Source of the DNA: an uncultured Chitinophagaceae bacterium
GTDB taxonomy: Bacteria; Bacteroidota; Bacteroidia; Chitinophagales; Chitinophagaceae
Direction: 5' to 3'
Assembly (NCBI GenBank): GCA_937996595.1
Contig: CALKVC010000067.1
Coordinates: 1-34,963, forward strand
DNA: 34,963 nt
Part shown: positions 23,315 through 30,223 of the stretch, piece after piece
Numbering within the stretch: position 1 is the stretch's first letter
Layout: each line of letters begins with the position of its first letter
Notes under the pieces: generated by a model
Databases searched by the model: none
The model's input: the letters and a program-made list of their open reading frames with translations, nothing else
Told to the model about the DNA's origin: nothing
Program-made: the position numbers and the translations under genes

Positions 23315-24316
23315 ATGAGCAACGCAGAAAAATTAAAGGCACTAAAATTAACGATGGACAAGATTGACAAGGACTTTGGAAAAGGCTCTGTCATGATGAT
23401 GAATGAAAAAGCAACCGTTGAACAAGGAGTGATTTCCACCGGTTCAATAGGGTTAGATGTGGCATTGGGTATTGGTGGTTTACCAAAGGGAAGGGTCATT
23501 GAAATTTACGGACCGGAGTCTTCCGGTAAAACAACACTGGCCATACATGTTATTGCGGAAGCGCAGAAAAAGGGAGGCATGTGCGCCATTATTGATGCCG
23601 AGCATGCATTTGATAGTAATTATGCACAAAAGCTGGGCGTTGATATAGACAACCTGCTGATATCTCAGCCTGACTATGGTGAACAGGCGCTGGAAATTGC
23701 CGACAGGCTGATACTCTCAGGGGCATTGGATGTGGTGGTGATTGATTCGGTAGCTGCCCTGGTTCCTAAAAGCGAACTGGAAGGTGAAATGGGCGACAGC
23801 AAAATGGGCTTGCACGCCAGGCTGATGAGCCAGGCTTTGCGGAAACTTACCGCAACCATCTCCAAAACAAACAGCTGCTGTATTTTTATTAACCAGTTGC
23901 GTGAAAAAATCGGGGTAATGTTTGGCAACCCCGAAACCACCACCGGGGGTAATGCGCTCAAGTTCTATGCATCTGTGAGGCTCGATATCCGCCGCCAGGC
24001 ACAGATAAAAGACGGGGAAGAAATTACCGGGAACCATATAAAAGTGAAGGTTGTAAAAAACAAAGTGGCGCCACCTTTCCGTACAGCAGAATTTGATATC
24101 ATTTATGGCGAAGGAATCTCCAAAGCCGGTGAGATCATAGATATGGGCGTTGAACTGGGTATTGTACAAAAAAGCGGTAGCTGGTTCAGTTACAACAACG
24201 ACAAACTGGGGCAAGGGCGTGAGGCGGTTAAACAACTCATGATAGATAACCCCGAACTGGCAACAGAAATTGAAACCAAGATCAGGGAAAAGATAAAAGA
24301 GAACCAGGGAGAATAA
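23315..24316 (+). CDS. recA: Recombinase RecA
   Basis: 333 aa from the ATG at 23315 (MSNAEKLKAL). RecA forms ATP-dependent filaments on single-stranded DNA, drives homologous pairing and triggers the SOS response. Walker A GPESSGKT is at 66-73, catalytic Glu96 lies in DAEHAFD, Walker B is VVVIDSVAALVPKSELEGEMGD, and the L2 region NQLREKIGVMFGNPETTTGGNALKFYASVRLD is present. The C-terminus is short and ends KIKENQGE without the long acidic tail of E. coli RecA, as in many Bacteroidota. It is monocistronic: its own promoter box upstream and a strong terminator 40 nt downstream. Confidence 0.99.
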   Translation: MSNAEKLKALKLTMDKIDKDFGKGSVMMMNEKATVEQGVISTGSIGLDVALGIGGLPKGRVIEIYGPESSGKTTLAIHVIAEAQKKGGMCAIIDAEHAFDSNYAQKLGVDIDNLLISQPDYGEQALEIADRLILSGALDVVVIDSVAALVPKSELEGEMGDSKMGLHARLMSQALRKLTATISKTNSCCIFINQLREKIGVMFGNPETTTGGNALKFYASVRLDIRRQAQIKDGEEITGNHIKVKVVKNKVAPPFRTAEFDIIYGEGISKAGEIIDMGVELGIVQKSGSWFSYNNDKLGQGREAVKQLMIDNPELATEIETKIREKIKENQGE

Positions 24317-24356
24317 TTCCGGTTCAAAGGAAAGTACAGCTGGGTTAGTAAGTAAG

Positions 24357-24386
24357 GCCGTTCTGCTTCTGGCAGAGCGGTTTTTT
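24357..24386 (+). terminator. Rho-independent terminator of recA
   Basis: CCGTTCTGC (24358-24366) pairs with GCAGAGCGG (24372-24380), with one G-T wobble and a 5-nt loop, followed by six T (24381-24386). Confidence 0.92.
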
Positions 24387-24424
24387 ATATCATGTGTTTT
24401 ATATAACCTTACTGCCGGATTGTA

Positions 24425-24432
24425 TAGTTTTG
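24425..24432 (+). promoter_or_regulatory. -7 box for the EamA transporter gene
   Basis: TAGTTTTG is an exact TAnnTTTG match ending 19 nt before the TTG start at 24452. The same spacing is seen for lptB, which supports an unusual TTG start here too. Confidence 0.5.
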
Positions 24433-24451
24433 CTTTGTTAAATCAGGCATA

Positions 24452-25345
24452 TTGAAACAGAGAACAAAGGCGCACCTGGCATTATTGTTTACCAATTTAT
24501 TTTTTGCTATCAACTTTACGGCCGTTAAGCAACTGATTAACCAGGGGCTGGTGAAGCCGTTCGGGCTTAATCTATTACGGGTAGGCATAAGCGCCATTTT
24601 ATTATGGACCCTTTTCCTGTTCAGCAAAAAAAAGCCGGTATTGCGGCGCAGGCACCTGGGGAGATTCATGTTATGTGCTCTTACCGGCATAGCCATCAAC
24701 CAGTTACTGTTCATAAAAGGGTTGTCGCTTACATATCCCATACATGCATCGTTGCTAATGCTTACTACACCCATATTGATCACCGTAATAGCTGCCTGGT
24801 TATTGAAGGAGCCGGTTTCCGGCTTCAAGGTTTCGGGGTTATTGCTTGGTATTGCCGGTGCAACGGTGCTGGTTACTTCCCGGGATAGCAACAGTACGGC
24901 ATCAGAAGTGTTATTGGGCGATATCCTGATCCTGCTGAATGCGGTTTCATACACGTTTTACTTTATACTGGTAAGACCACTGATGAAAGAATATGAACCG
25001 GTTTTTGTAATCAGGGCTGTTTTTACCATTGGTTTTTTCATGATACTTCCTTTTTGCTGGCAGGAGTTCAGGGAAATACCCTGGGAACAATATTCAATGC
25101 AATCGGTTGGGTTACTGGCTTTGATTGTAATTGGCGGAACATTCCTGGCATATTTATTCAATGTATATGGAATAAAGACGCTAGGCGCTTCCAGGGCAGG
25201 CGCCTATATTTATGCACAACCGGTTTTTGCCGCCATCATAGCAGTATTGTTTTTCGGTGAACAGGTTTCAATGTATAAACTGGTAGCGGCCCTCCTGATA
25301 TTTACCGGTGTATATTTGGCTAATAAATCTAACAGCAATGCCTGA
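24452..25345 (+). CDS. EamA/DMT-family transporter
   Basis: 297 aa from TTG at 24452; no in-frame ATG occurs before the first TM helix. Ten hydrophobic helices are arranged as two EamA repeats (about 8-140 and 155-292), each with the typical KEPVSG or FFGEQVS ending. The family exports amino acids or other metabolites from the cytosol; the substrate cannot be inferred. Positive residues (KQRTKAH and FSKKKPVLRRR) mark cytoplasmic loops. The GNAT gene overlaps its last 8 bases, so the two are translationally coupled. Confidence 0.92.
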   Translation: MKQRTKAHLALLFTNLFFAINFTAVKQLINQGLVKPFGLNLLRVGISAILLWTLFLFSKKKPVLRRRHLGRFMLCALTGIAINQLLFIKGLSLTYPIHASLLMLTTPILITVIAAWLLKEPVSGFKVSGLLLGIAGATVLVTSRDSNSTASEVLLGDILILLNAVSYTFYFILVRPLMKEYEPVFVIRAVFTIGFFMILPFCWQEFREIPWEQYSMQSVGLLALIVIGGTFLAYLFNVYGIKTLGASRAGAYIYAQPVFAAIIAVLFFGEQVSMYKLVAALLIFTGVYLANKSNSNA

Positions 25346-25814
25346 ATATGTAAAAGCGGCCACAAAAGCGGATTATGATGCAGCGGTATTCCTGTTTGAA
25401 GAATATGCCAGCTGGCTGAATATTGATCTGTGTTTTCAGCATTTTTCGGAAGAACTGGCACAAATAAGTAGCATATATGCCCCGCCTTCGGGGGGAATCA
25501 TTCTTGCAAAAGCCGCGGATGTATATATCGGTTGCGCCGGCATCAGAAGAATAGATGATTCGGTAGCTGAACTAAAAAGGATGTATGTGAAGCCCGCTTT
25601 TCAGCAACAGGGAATCGGCAAAACCCTGCTACAGGAGTCACTGGAGCTGGCCCAAAACCTGCAGTATAAAAAAGTGAGGCTTGATACGCTCAGCCGACTG
25701 GTGCCAGCCATCACATTATACAGGCAATATGGTTTTTATGACATTCCGGCCTATTATCATAACCCGGAAAAATCGGTTATATACCTTGAAAAGCAACTAG
25801 TACCGGCTGAATGA
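25338..25814 (+). CDS. GNAT-family N-acetyltransferase
   Basis: 158 aa from the ATG at 25338 (MPEYVKAATK); an earlier in-frame start at 25308 would lie well inside the transporter gene. The GNAT fold is seen in order: N-terminal EEYASWLN helix, the GCAGIRRID strand, LKRMYVKPAFQQQGIGKTLLQ with the acetyl-CoA pyrophosphate loop QQQGIG, LDTLSRLVPAITLYRQYGF, and a C-terminal strand. It transfers an acetyl group from acetyl-CoA to an unknown amine. The 8-base overlap with the EamA gene suggests a joint role, for example modifying and exporting the same small molecule (inference). Confidence 0.92.
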   Translation: MPEYVKAATKADYDAAVFLFEEYASWLNIDLCFQHFSEELAQISSIYAPPSGGIILAKAADVYIGCAGIRRIDDSVAELKRMYVKPAFQQQGIGKTLLQESLELAQNLQYKKVRLDTLSRLVPAITLYRQYGFYDIPAYYHNPEKSVIYLEKQLVPAE

Positions 25815-25839
25815 TCATCCCGGATAAACATGGTAAAAG

Positions 25840-26343
25840 TCAGGGATGTGTTTCCTTTTTTGGATAATCGAAAAAGAGGAATTTCTTTTCTGCATTCCTG
25901 AAGTGCTGCCAGTTATCAATGGCCGCCTCCACGGCAAAGATGCCACAGGTGGGCATTTCATCAATATGCACCCGGCTGGTTAATCGGTTTGAAAAATCGG
26001 TAACACCGGGGTTATGGGCAAAAATAGCCACATGGCTGTACCGGTTATCAAGGGCTGACGTTACTTCAAAAATTGTTTCTGCAGGCGCCAGGTAAAGTGC
26101 GTCAACATACCTGATATCATCTTCCGGGTAATCATATACTTCGCAAAACAGTTTACAGGTTTTCCTGGCTCGTTTGGCAGGGCTGCTTACAAAAGAATCA
26201 ATGATTATTTTATTTCCTTTCAGCCGGCGGGCCATTTCCGGTGCGTCTTTTTTTCCGCGGTCGTTCAGGGGCCGGTCAAAATCGGGCAAACTTAAATCGC
26301 CCCAGCCGCTTTTGGCATGCCGGATGATATATAATGTTTTCAT
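25840..26343 (-). CDS. sixA: SixA-type histidine phosphatase
   Basis: 167 aa of the histidine phosphatase (RHG) superfamily, short SixA subgroup. The phosphorylated His9 lies in IIRHAKSGWG, and the second catalytic histidine is His110 in IFAHNPGVTDF. DFDRPLNDRGKKDA and VSSPAKRARKT are further subgroup motifs. E. coli SixA removes phosphate from histidine of phosphotransfer proteins; here the partner is unknown. The gene lies 84 bp downstream of the PurF-like gene on the same strand, with no terminator between, so co-transcription is possible. Confidence 0.92.
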   Translation of the reverse strand: MKTLYIIRHAKSGWGDLSLPDFDRPLNDRGKKDAPEMARRLKGNKIIIDSFVSSPAKRARKTCKLFCEVYDYPEDDIRYVDALYLAPAETIFEVTSALDNRYSHVAIFAHNPGVTDFSNRLTSRVHIDEMPTCGIFAVEAAIDNWQHFRNAEKKFLFFDYPKKETHP

Positions 26344-26427
26344 GCTGAAGGAATTTTCTTAAATCCGTTTATTTGTATTTGTTACATACAGTCATTGCGG
26401 GCAGAAAAATAATTGCCGTAACAACAT

Positions 26428-28275
26428 TTAATAACCACGTACATTCTTCCCTTCCATATAATTCATGAAAGCCTTGTTACAAACCCTGTTGCCGCCGGGT
26501 GTAGGATAATTTCCTGTAAAATACCAGTCGCCTTTATTGCCGGGGCATGCTTCATGCAGGGTTTCTATTTTCTGGTAGATGACATCTACGGGAATGCGGA
26601 TGTCGTCTGGCGTTATTAATGAAGCGATCTTTACAGAAATTTCTTCCGGTGTAAATGGTTTGTACAGCATCCTCACCAGGTTTTCGGTGTGCAGCATATT
26701 GCTTTCGTGCCATTCCCTGCATTTGTCGTACAGTTCGGTGAGCAGACCAGCCCTGCCGGATTCCTTCAATAATTCAATGGCGGCTTTAAAGGCGATGAAA
26801 TCGCCCATCTTGCTCATATCTATGCCATAGCAATCCGGGTACCGTATTTGCGGGGCGGAAGATACGATGATGATGCGTTTCGGTTTCAGCCGGCTAAGCA
26901 TGCGTATGATACTCTCCCTGAGCGTGGTGCCCCGTACGATGCTGTCATCTATCACCACCAGCGTATCAATGTCTTTCCTTACGGTGCCATACGTGATGTC
27001 GTAAACGTGCTGCACCATTTCATTTCGGCTATTGTCTTCGGTTATGAATGTACGCAGTTTAACGTCCTTAATGGCGATTTTTTCTATCCGGATTTTTCGG
27101 TTAATCATCTCCGATAGTTTCTCTTCATCAAAATCCTTGCCCCAGCCCATGATCCTTTCTATCTTTATCCTGTTCAGGTAATCTTCCGCGCCTTTAATGA
27201 GGCCGTAGAAAGCGGTTTCAGCCGTATTGGGAATAAACGAAAAGAGGGTGTTCTTCAGGTCGTAATCTACCGCTTTAAGTACGGTGCTGCTTAAGTTATA
27301 ACCAAGGGCCAGGCGTTCACGGTATATTTTTTCATCGCTGCCGCGGCTGAAATAGATGCGCTCAAAACTGCATGCCTTCCGTTCTTTGGCTGCCACAATT
27401 TGTTCTACCGAGAAATGGCCGGAAGCTTTTACAATGAGTGCAGAACCGGGCAGCAGCTCCATCACTTCATTTTCTTCCAGGTTAAAAGCGGTGCGGATAG
27501 CGGCCCGTTCACTGGCAGCCACAATCACGTCATCATTGATATAATAATAAGAAGGCCGGATGCCGTGCGGGTCCCTCATTACAAAAGCATCTCCGTTACC
27601 AACCAGTCCGGCATAATGATACCCCCCGTCAAAAAGCGGGGTTACTTTTTTCAGAATACTAACAATATCCAGTTGGCCCGGGGATTCTTCATCTGCTTTT
27701 ACCAGGAAATGGTGCAGTATTTCCATCATGGCGGCCAGGTCGCTCTGGCTTTGAAATTCACCGGGTGTAATATCCGCCAGCCTGAACAGCTCTTCCGTAT
27801 TTACCAGGTTGAAATTACCGGCTAATGCCAGGTTCCTGGCAGGTATCGTGTTTCTTTTTATAAAAGGATGGCAGAATTCTACGTTGTTTTTTCCCTGGGT
27901 GCCGTAACGCAGGTGGCCCAAAAGCAGTTCACCCATTGTGTTGATATGGCCTTTCATAAGGCCCGGGTGGCTGGTTATATCCGGCTGGTATTTTTGTACT
28001 TCATTTATTTCTTTCCATATGGTGGAGAAAAGGTCGGCGATTGGCTGATTAGCGCTGCTGCGTAACCGGTAGAGAAACGGGTAACCGGGTTCCGTATTCA
28101 GTTTTACGGTGGCTAAGCCGGCACCGTCCTGGCCCCGGTTATGCTGTTTTTCCATCAGCAGGTACAGCTTGTTTAAACCATATAAAACCGAATTGTATTT
28201 TTGCTGGTAATAACTGAAAGGTTTGCGCAGGCGAATGAAGGCAAGCCCGCATTCGTGTTTGATTTGGTCGCTCAT
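26428..28275 (-). CDS. PurF-like amidophosphoribosyltransferase (enlarged family member)
   Basis: 615 aa, longer than ordinary PurF (about 470-510 aa). The N-terminal class II glutaminase domain would use Cys9 (HECGLAF) after removal of eight residues; NRGQDGAG, GHLRYGTQG, GNFNLVN and the MRDPHGIRPSYY segment are the expected Ntn and interface motifs. The C-terminal phosphoribosyltransferase domain has VVIDDSIVRGTT (440-451), the PRPP loop. Between them, IPNTAETAFYGLIKG corresponds to the PurF PDSG region, followed by a 50-60 residue charged insertion (about 362-420). PurF makes phosphoribosylamine from PRPP and glutamine, the first purine step. Bacteroidota often carry this long form, sometimes beside a normal purF; which role applies is unknown. 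Confidence 0.88.
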   Translation of the reverse strand: MSDQIKHECGLAFIRLRKPFSYYQQKYNSVLYGLNKLYLLMEKQHNRGQDGAGLATVKLNTEPGYPFLYRLRSSANQPIADLFSTIWKEINEVQKYQPDITSHPGLMKGHINTMGELLLGHLRYGTQGKNNVEFCHPFIKRNTIPARNLALAGNFNLVNTEELFRLADITPGEFQSQSDLAAMMEILHHFLVKADEESPGQLDIVSILKKVTPLFDGGYHYAGLVGNGDAFVMRDPHGIRPSYYYINDDVIVAASERAAIRTAFNLEENEVMELLPGSALIVKASGHFSVEQIVAAKERKACSFERIYFSRGSDEKIYRERLALGYNLSSTVLKAVDYDLKNTLFSFIPNTAETAFYGLIKGAEDYLNRIKIERIMGWGKDFDEEKLSEMINRKIRIEKIAIKDVKLRTFITEDNSRNEMVQHVYDITYGTVRKDIDTLVVIDDSIVRGTTLRESIIRMLSRLKPKRIIIVSSAPQIRYPDCYGIDMSKMGDFIAFKAAIELLKESGRAGLLTELYDKCREWHESNMLHTENLVRMLYKPFTPEEISVKIASLITPDDIRIPVDVIYQKIETLHEACPGNKGDWYFTGNYPTPGGNRVCNKAFMNYMEGKNVRGY

Positions 28276-28291
28276 GAGATGAAGTGAGCGG

Positions 28292-28299
28292 CAAAGGTA
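28292..28299 (-). promoter_or_regulatory. -7 box for the PurF-like gene
   Basis: The minus strand reads TACCTTTG, an exact TAnnTTTG match ending 16 nt before the ATG at 28275. A TTTG lies 14 nt upstream (28317 to 28314), closer than the usual -33 spacing. Confidence 0.5.
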
Positions 28300-28318
28300 G
28301 CGTAATATTCAGGCAAAT

Positions 28319-28344
28319 AAAAAATCCCGGTACTAAGCCGGGAT
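28319..28344 (-). terminator. Rho-independent terminator of the beta-barrel protein gene
   Basis: ATCCCGG (28324-28330) pairs with CCGGGAT (28338-28344) across a 7-nt loop. On the minus strand a run of six T follows (28324 to 28319). It lies 31 nt past the stop of the beta-barrel gene. Confidence 0.9.
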
Positions 28345-28374
28345 AGAATTATATAAAAAATATGTCCGGTAGTT

Positions 28375-29097
28375 TTATAAACCGCTGATGGTAAGCCCAA
28401 CCTGCAGCAGTTTCACATCTGCAGCTACCCCGTCTTTAAACATGGAAGAAAAGTTATAAGCCCCGAACACACTGAAATTTCCATAACCAATCCGGAGTGT
28501 TCCTGCCATCCGGGTGCTGTTGAAATAACTCCGGTCAGATACCTTATCGGTAGAATTGAAAAGGGTTTTTCCATTCACATCACGCAATACTTTTCCCTTT
28601 GTATGCGCATTCAGCATGGTTCCCAGTTTTACTCCCAGGGCAACTTTTACCGACTTGCCCGGTGTTTCCGGCCTGGAACTGAACCTGAATTCAATAGGCA
28701 CTTCAAGGAAGGAAGTAGACAGTTTAAATTTCTTATAATTGTTGGCAGAATCTGTTGCTACAAACGGCAGCACATTGCTGGTTGAACCTATTTCAACATT
28801 CATTTTCTTAAAATAAATATTGCTCGACCCAACACCAATACCAGCGGCAACACTGAAACGCGGATCAGATTTAAAAGGAAGGTTATACATCACATACACA
28901 TTAACGCCGCGGTTAAATCCGTTGATATGGCTGCCGATACTGTCGGGTTCACCCAGCCAGTGGTCAGAACTTATCTGGAACATCAGGTGGTCGCCCGAAC
29001 GGTTGAGCACTTCTTTTTTCTTCTTTTCTTTGGCTGATTGGGAAAAGGCAGGAATGCCGGCCAGAAGAACCAACAGTACGAAAGATAATTTCCTCAT
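28375..29097 (-). CDS. Outer-membrane beta-barrel protein (PorT/OmpA-barrel-like)
   Basis: 240 aa from the ATG at 29097 (MRKLSFVLLVLLAGIPAFSQ), which begins a clean signal peptide. An upstream start at 29157 would put 20 extra residues before it and overlap the promoter box at 29115-29122. After a short basic linker (KEKKKKEVLN) the protein shows alternating amphipathic strands typical of a small 8- to 10-stranded barrel (YVMYNLPF, FSVAAGIGVGSSNIYF, VPIEFRFS, VALGVKLGTML, GTLRIGYGNFSVFGAYNF) and ends in a hydrophobic strand. The family includes PorT and many uncharacterised outer-membrane proteins, so a specific function cannot be given. Monocistronic, with its own promoter box and terminator. 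Confidence 0.85.
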   Translation of the reverse strand: MRKLSFVLLVLLAGIPAFSQSAKEKKKKEVLNRSGDHLMFQISSDHWLGEPDSIGSHINGFNRGVNVYVMYNLPFKSDPRFSVAAGIGVGSSNIYFKKMNVEIGSTSNVLPFVATDSANNYKKFKLSTSFLEVPIEFRFSSRPETPGKSVKVALGVKLGTMLNAHTKGKVLRDVNGKTLFNSTDKVSDRSYFNSTRMAGTLRIGYGNFSVFGAYNFSSMFKDGVAADVKLLQVGLTISGL

Positions 29098-29114
29098 AAT
29101 GAATGCTTGTGCGG

Positions 29115-29122
29115 CAAAAATA
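29115..29122 (-). promoter_or_regulatory. -7 box for the beta-barrel protein gene
   Basis: The minus strand reads TATTTTTG, an exact TAnnTTTG match ending 17 nt before the ATG at 29097. It supports that start over the longer frame beginning at 29157. Confidence 0.5.
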
Positions 29123-29160
29123 CTTGCCCGCAGGGTTAATGAAAGGTTAAATGGCATTAA

Positions 29161-29190
29161 AAAAATAACCCGAAATGAATCGGGCTATTT
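29161..29190 (-). terminator. Rho-independent terminator of the tRNA gene
   Basis: Positions 63-73 of the 29100s block (29163-29173) pair with 29180-29190 with a single A/C mismatch, including CCCGA/TCGGG. On the minus strand the stem runs into a T-rich tail (29165 to 29158). It starts 4 nt past the tRNA 3' end. Confidence 0.85.
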
Positions 29191-29194
29191 TCGG

Positions 29195-29268
29195 TGGGCC
29201 CACCTGGGCTCGAACCAGGGACCCCCTGATTATGAGTCAGGTGCTCTAACCAGCTGAGCTATAGGCCC
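29195..29268 (-). tRNA. tRNA with CAT anticodon, probably tRNA-Ile2 (lysidine type), possibly elongator tRNA-Met
   Basis: 74 nt, full cloverleaf: 7-bp acceptor stem starting GGGCCTA, D arm GCTC/GAGC, anticodon stem CCTGA/TCAGG with loop CTCATAA (anticodon CAT), T arm CCTGG/CCAGG with loop TTCGAGC, discriminator A. The CCA end is not encoded (CCG follows). The initiator is excluded because the stem lacks the three G-C pairs and the 1-72 pair is matched. Acceptor pairs C4-G69 and C5-G68 fit the determinants I recall for TilS (lysidine synthetase), which favours tRNA-Ile2 reading AUA, but this is not decisive. Confidence 0.95.
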
Positions 29269-29293
29269 TGTTACTTTTTTAAATAACAGGCTG

Positions 29294-29301
29294 CAAAAGT
29301 A
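29294..29301 (-). promoter_or_regulatory. -7 box for the tRNA gene
   Basis: The minus strand reads TACTTTTG, an exact TAnnTTTG match, ending 25 nt before the tRNA 5' end. No clear -33 element. Confidence 0.45.
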
Positions 29302-29530
29302 AGTAAAATCAGGTATTGAAAAAATCAGGATTCAATTTTTTTGATAAGAAAGCCTTTACAGGGTAAATACTTTTTCATTTTAAACCAGCCTGGGATATCG
29401 CCCGGTTTAAATGGTTTAACCAGCTAATCCCGGGCGCCGCCTCATTACAGGTGCGGGTAAATGGAGCCGGGAGGCTTATAATTGCTGACCGGGCGGGTGA
29501 TAACAATCATATTATGCGGTAAAAGAAAGT

Positions 29531-29563
29531 TTTGAACACAATTAAAACTTAATTCTATTTTTG
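29531..29563 (+). promoter_or_regulatory. Consensus Bacteroidota promoter for the ECF sigma gene
   Basis: TTTG (29531-29534) as -33 and TATTTTTG (29556-29563) as -7, with a 21-nt spacer, match the housekeeping-sigma consensus TTTG / TAnnTTTG. The box ends 16 nt before the ATG at 29580. This implies housekeeping transcription of the sigma gene rather than autoregulation alone. Confidence 0.75.
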
Positions 29564-29579
29564 TAAGAGAACGATTGCG

Positions 29580-30173
29580 ATGGATAATGAGAAAATAAAA
29601 ATATTATTGACGGAAATAGCTGTTAATAAAGACGCCAAAGCGTACAAGGAGCTATTCATATCAATCCATGAAATATTGCACCGGTTTGCCTTTTCCATTG
29701 TAAAATCGAAAGAAGATGCAGAAGAAATTGTGTCTGATTTTTTTATTACGCTTTGGCTGAAAAAAGAGAGCCTGCAGGATATTAATAACCCAAAACTCTA
29801 CTTTTTTACAACCATAAAAAACCTCTCCATCAATAAGTTAAGTGCCCGGAAAAAGCACAATACCTCATTCAATGAAGAATACCTGGTGCATTTTAAAAGC
29901 CCCTTTTTCAATCCAAGGGAACTGTTGCTTTCCAGGGAAGCGGTTGGCAAGATCATGGAAGCCATCAATGAGTTGCCTCCTAAATGCAAGCTTATTTTCA
30001 GGTTAATCAAAGAAGACGGGCTAAAATATGCCGATGTGGCTACCCTGCTGAATATATCAGTAAAAACAGTTGAGGCACAAATGGCCATTGCCGTTAAGCG
30101 CATCAGTAAAAGCCACAACTTCAAATCACACTTTCCCGAGCTGCATACCATTTTATCAGGAAAAAATAATTAA
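29580..30173 (+). CDS. ECF-type RNA polymerase sigma factor (FecI-like)
   Basis: 197 aa. Sigma region 2 spans about residues 22-92 (ALHRFAFSIVKSKEDAEEIVSDFF, with the DAEEIVSDFF core-binding helix; LYFFTTIKNLSINKL). Sigma region 4 spans about 122-178, with the helix-turn-helix LPPKCKLIFRLIKEDGLKYADVATLLNISVKTVEAQM binding the -35. No extracytoplasmic extra domain is present. It lies 50 bp before a FecR anti-sigma gene and 1.3 kb before a TonB receptor with an STN domain, the standard FecIRA-like arrangement of Bacteroidota. It is expected to direct RNA polymerase to the SusC operon when the receptor binds its ligand. Confidence 0.95.
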   Translation: MDNEKIKILLTEIAVNKDAKAYKELFISIHEILHRFAFSIVKSKEDAEEIVSDFFITLWLKKESLQDINNPKLYFFTTIKNLSINKLSARKKHNTSFNEEYLVHFKSPFFNPRELLLSREAVGKIMEAINELPPKCKLIFRLIKEDGLKYADVATLLNISVKTVEAQMAIAVKRISKSHNFKSHFPELHTILSGKNN

Positions 30174-30223
30174 CGATTCTTTAGGGGTTTTTCGTTTTTC
30201 AGCTGTCTTTTGCTGGTAACGAA

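Larger units (their letters stand above)
29269..29579. other. Intergenic region between the tRNA and the ECF sigma gene
   Basis: 311 bp with no supported gene. It holds the tRNA -7 box (29294-29301), the sigma-gene promoter (29531-29563) and, between them, two mutually exclusive inverted repeats: TTTAAACC (29379-29386) with 29404-29411, and CGCCCGG (29399-29405) with 29430-29436. CCGGG or CCCGG occurs about four times across 29401-29500. A terminator or regulator site is possible, but no U tract or known motif is seen. Confidence 0.6.

Noticed and set aside
23717..24235. 172-codon minus-strand frame opposite recA, and a 181-codon one opposite the EamA gene (24409-24954)
   Set aside because: Both are opposite well-conserved coding sequence and show no recognisable domain.
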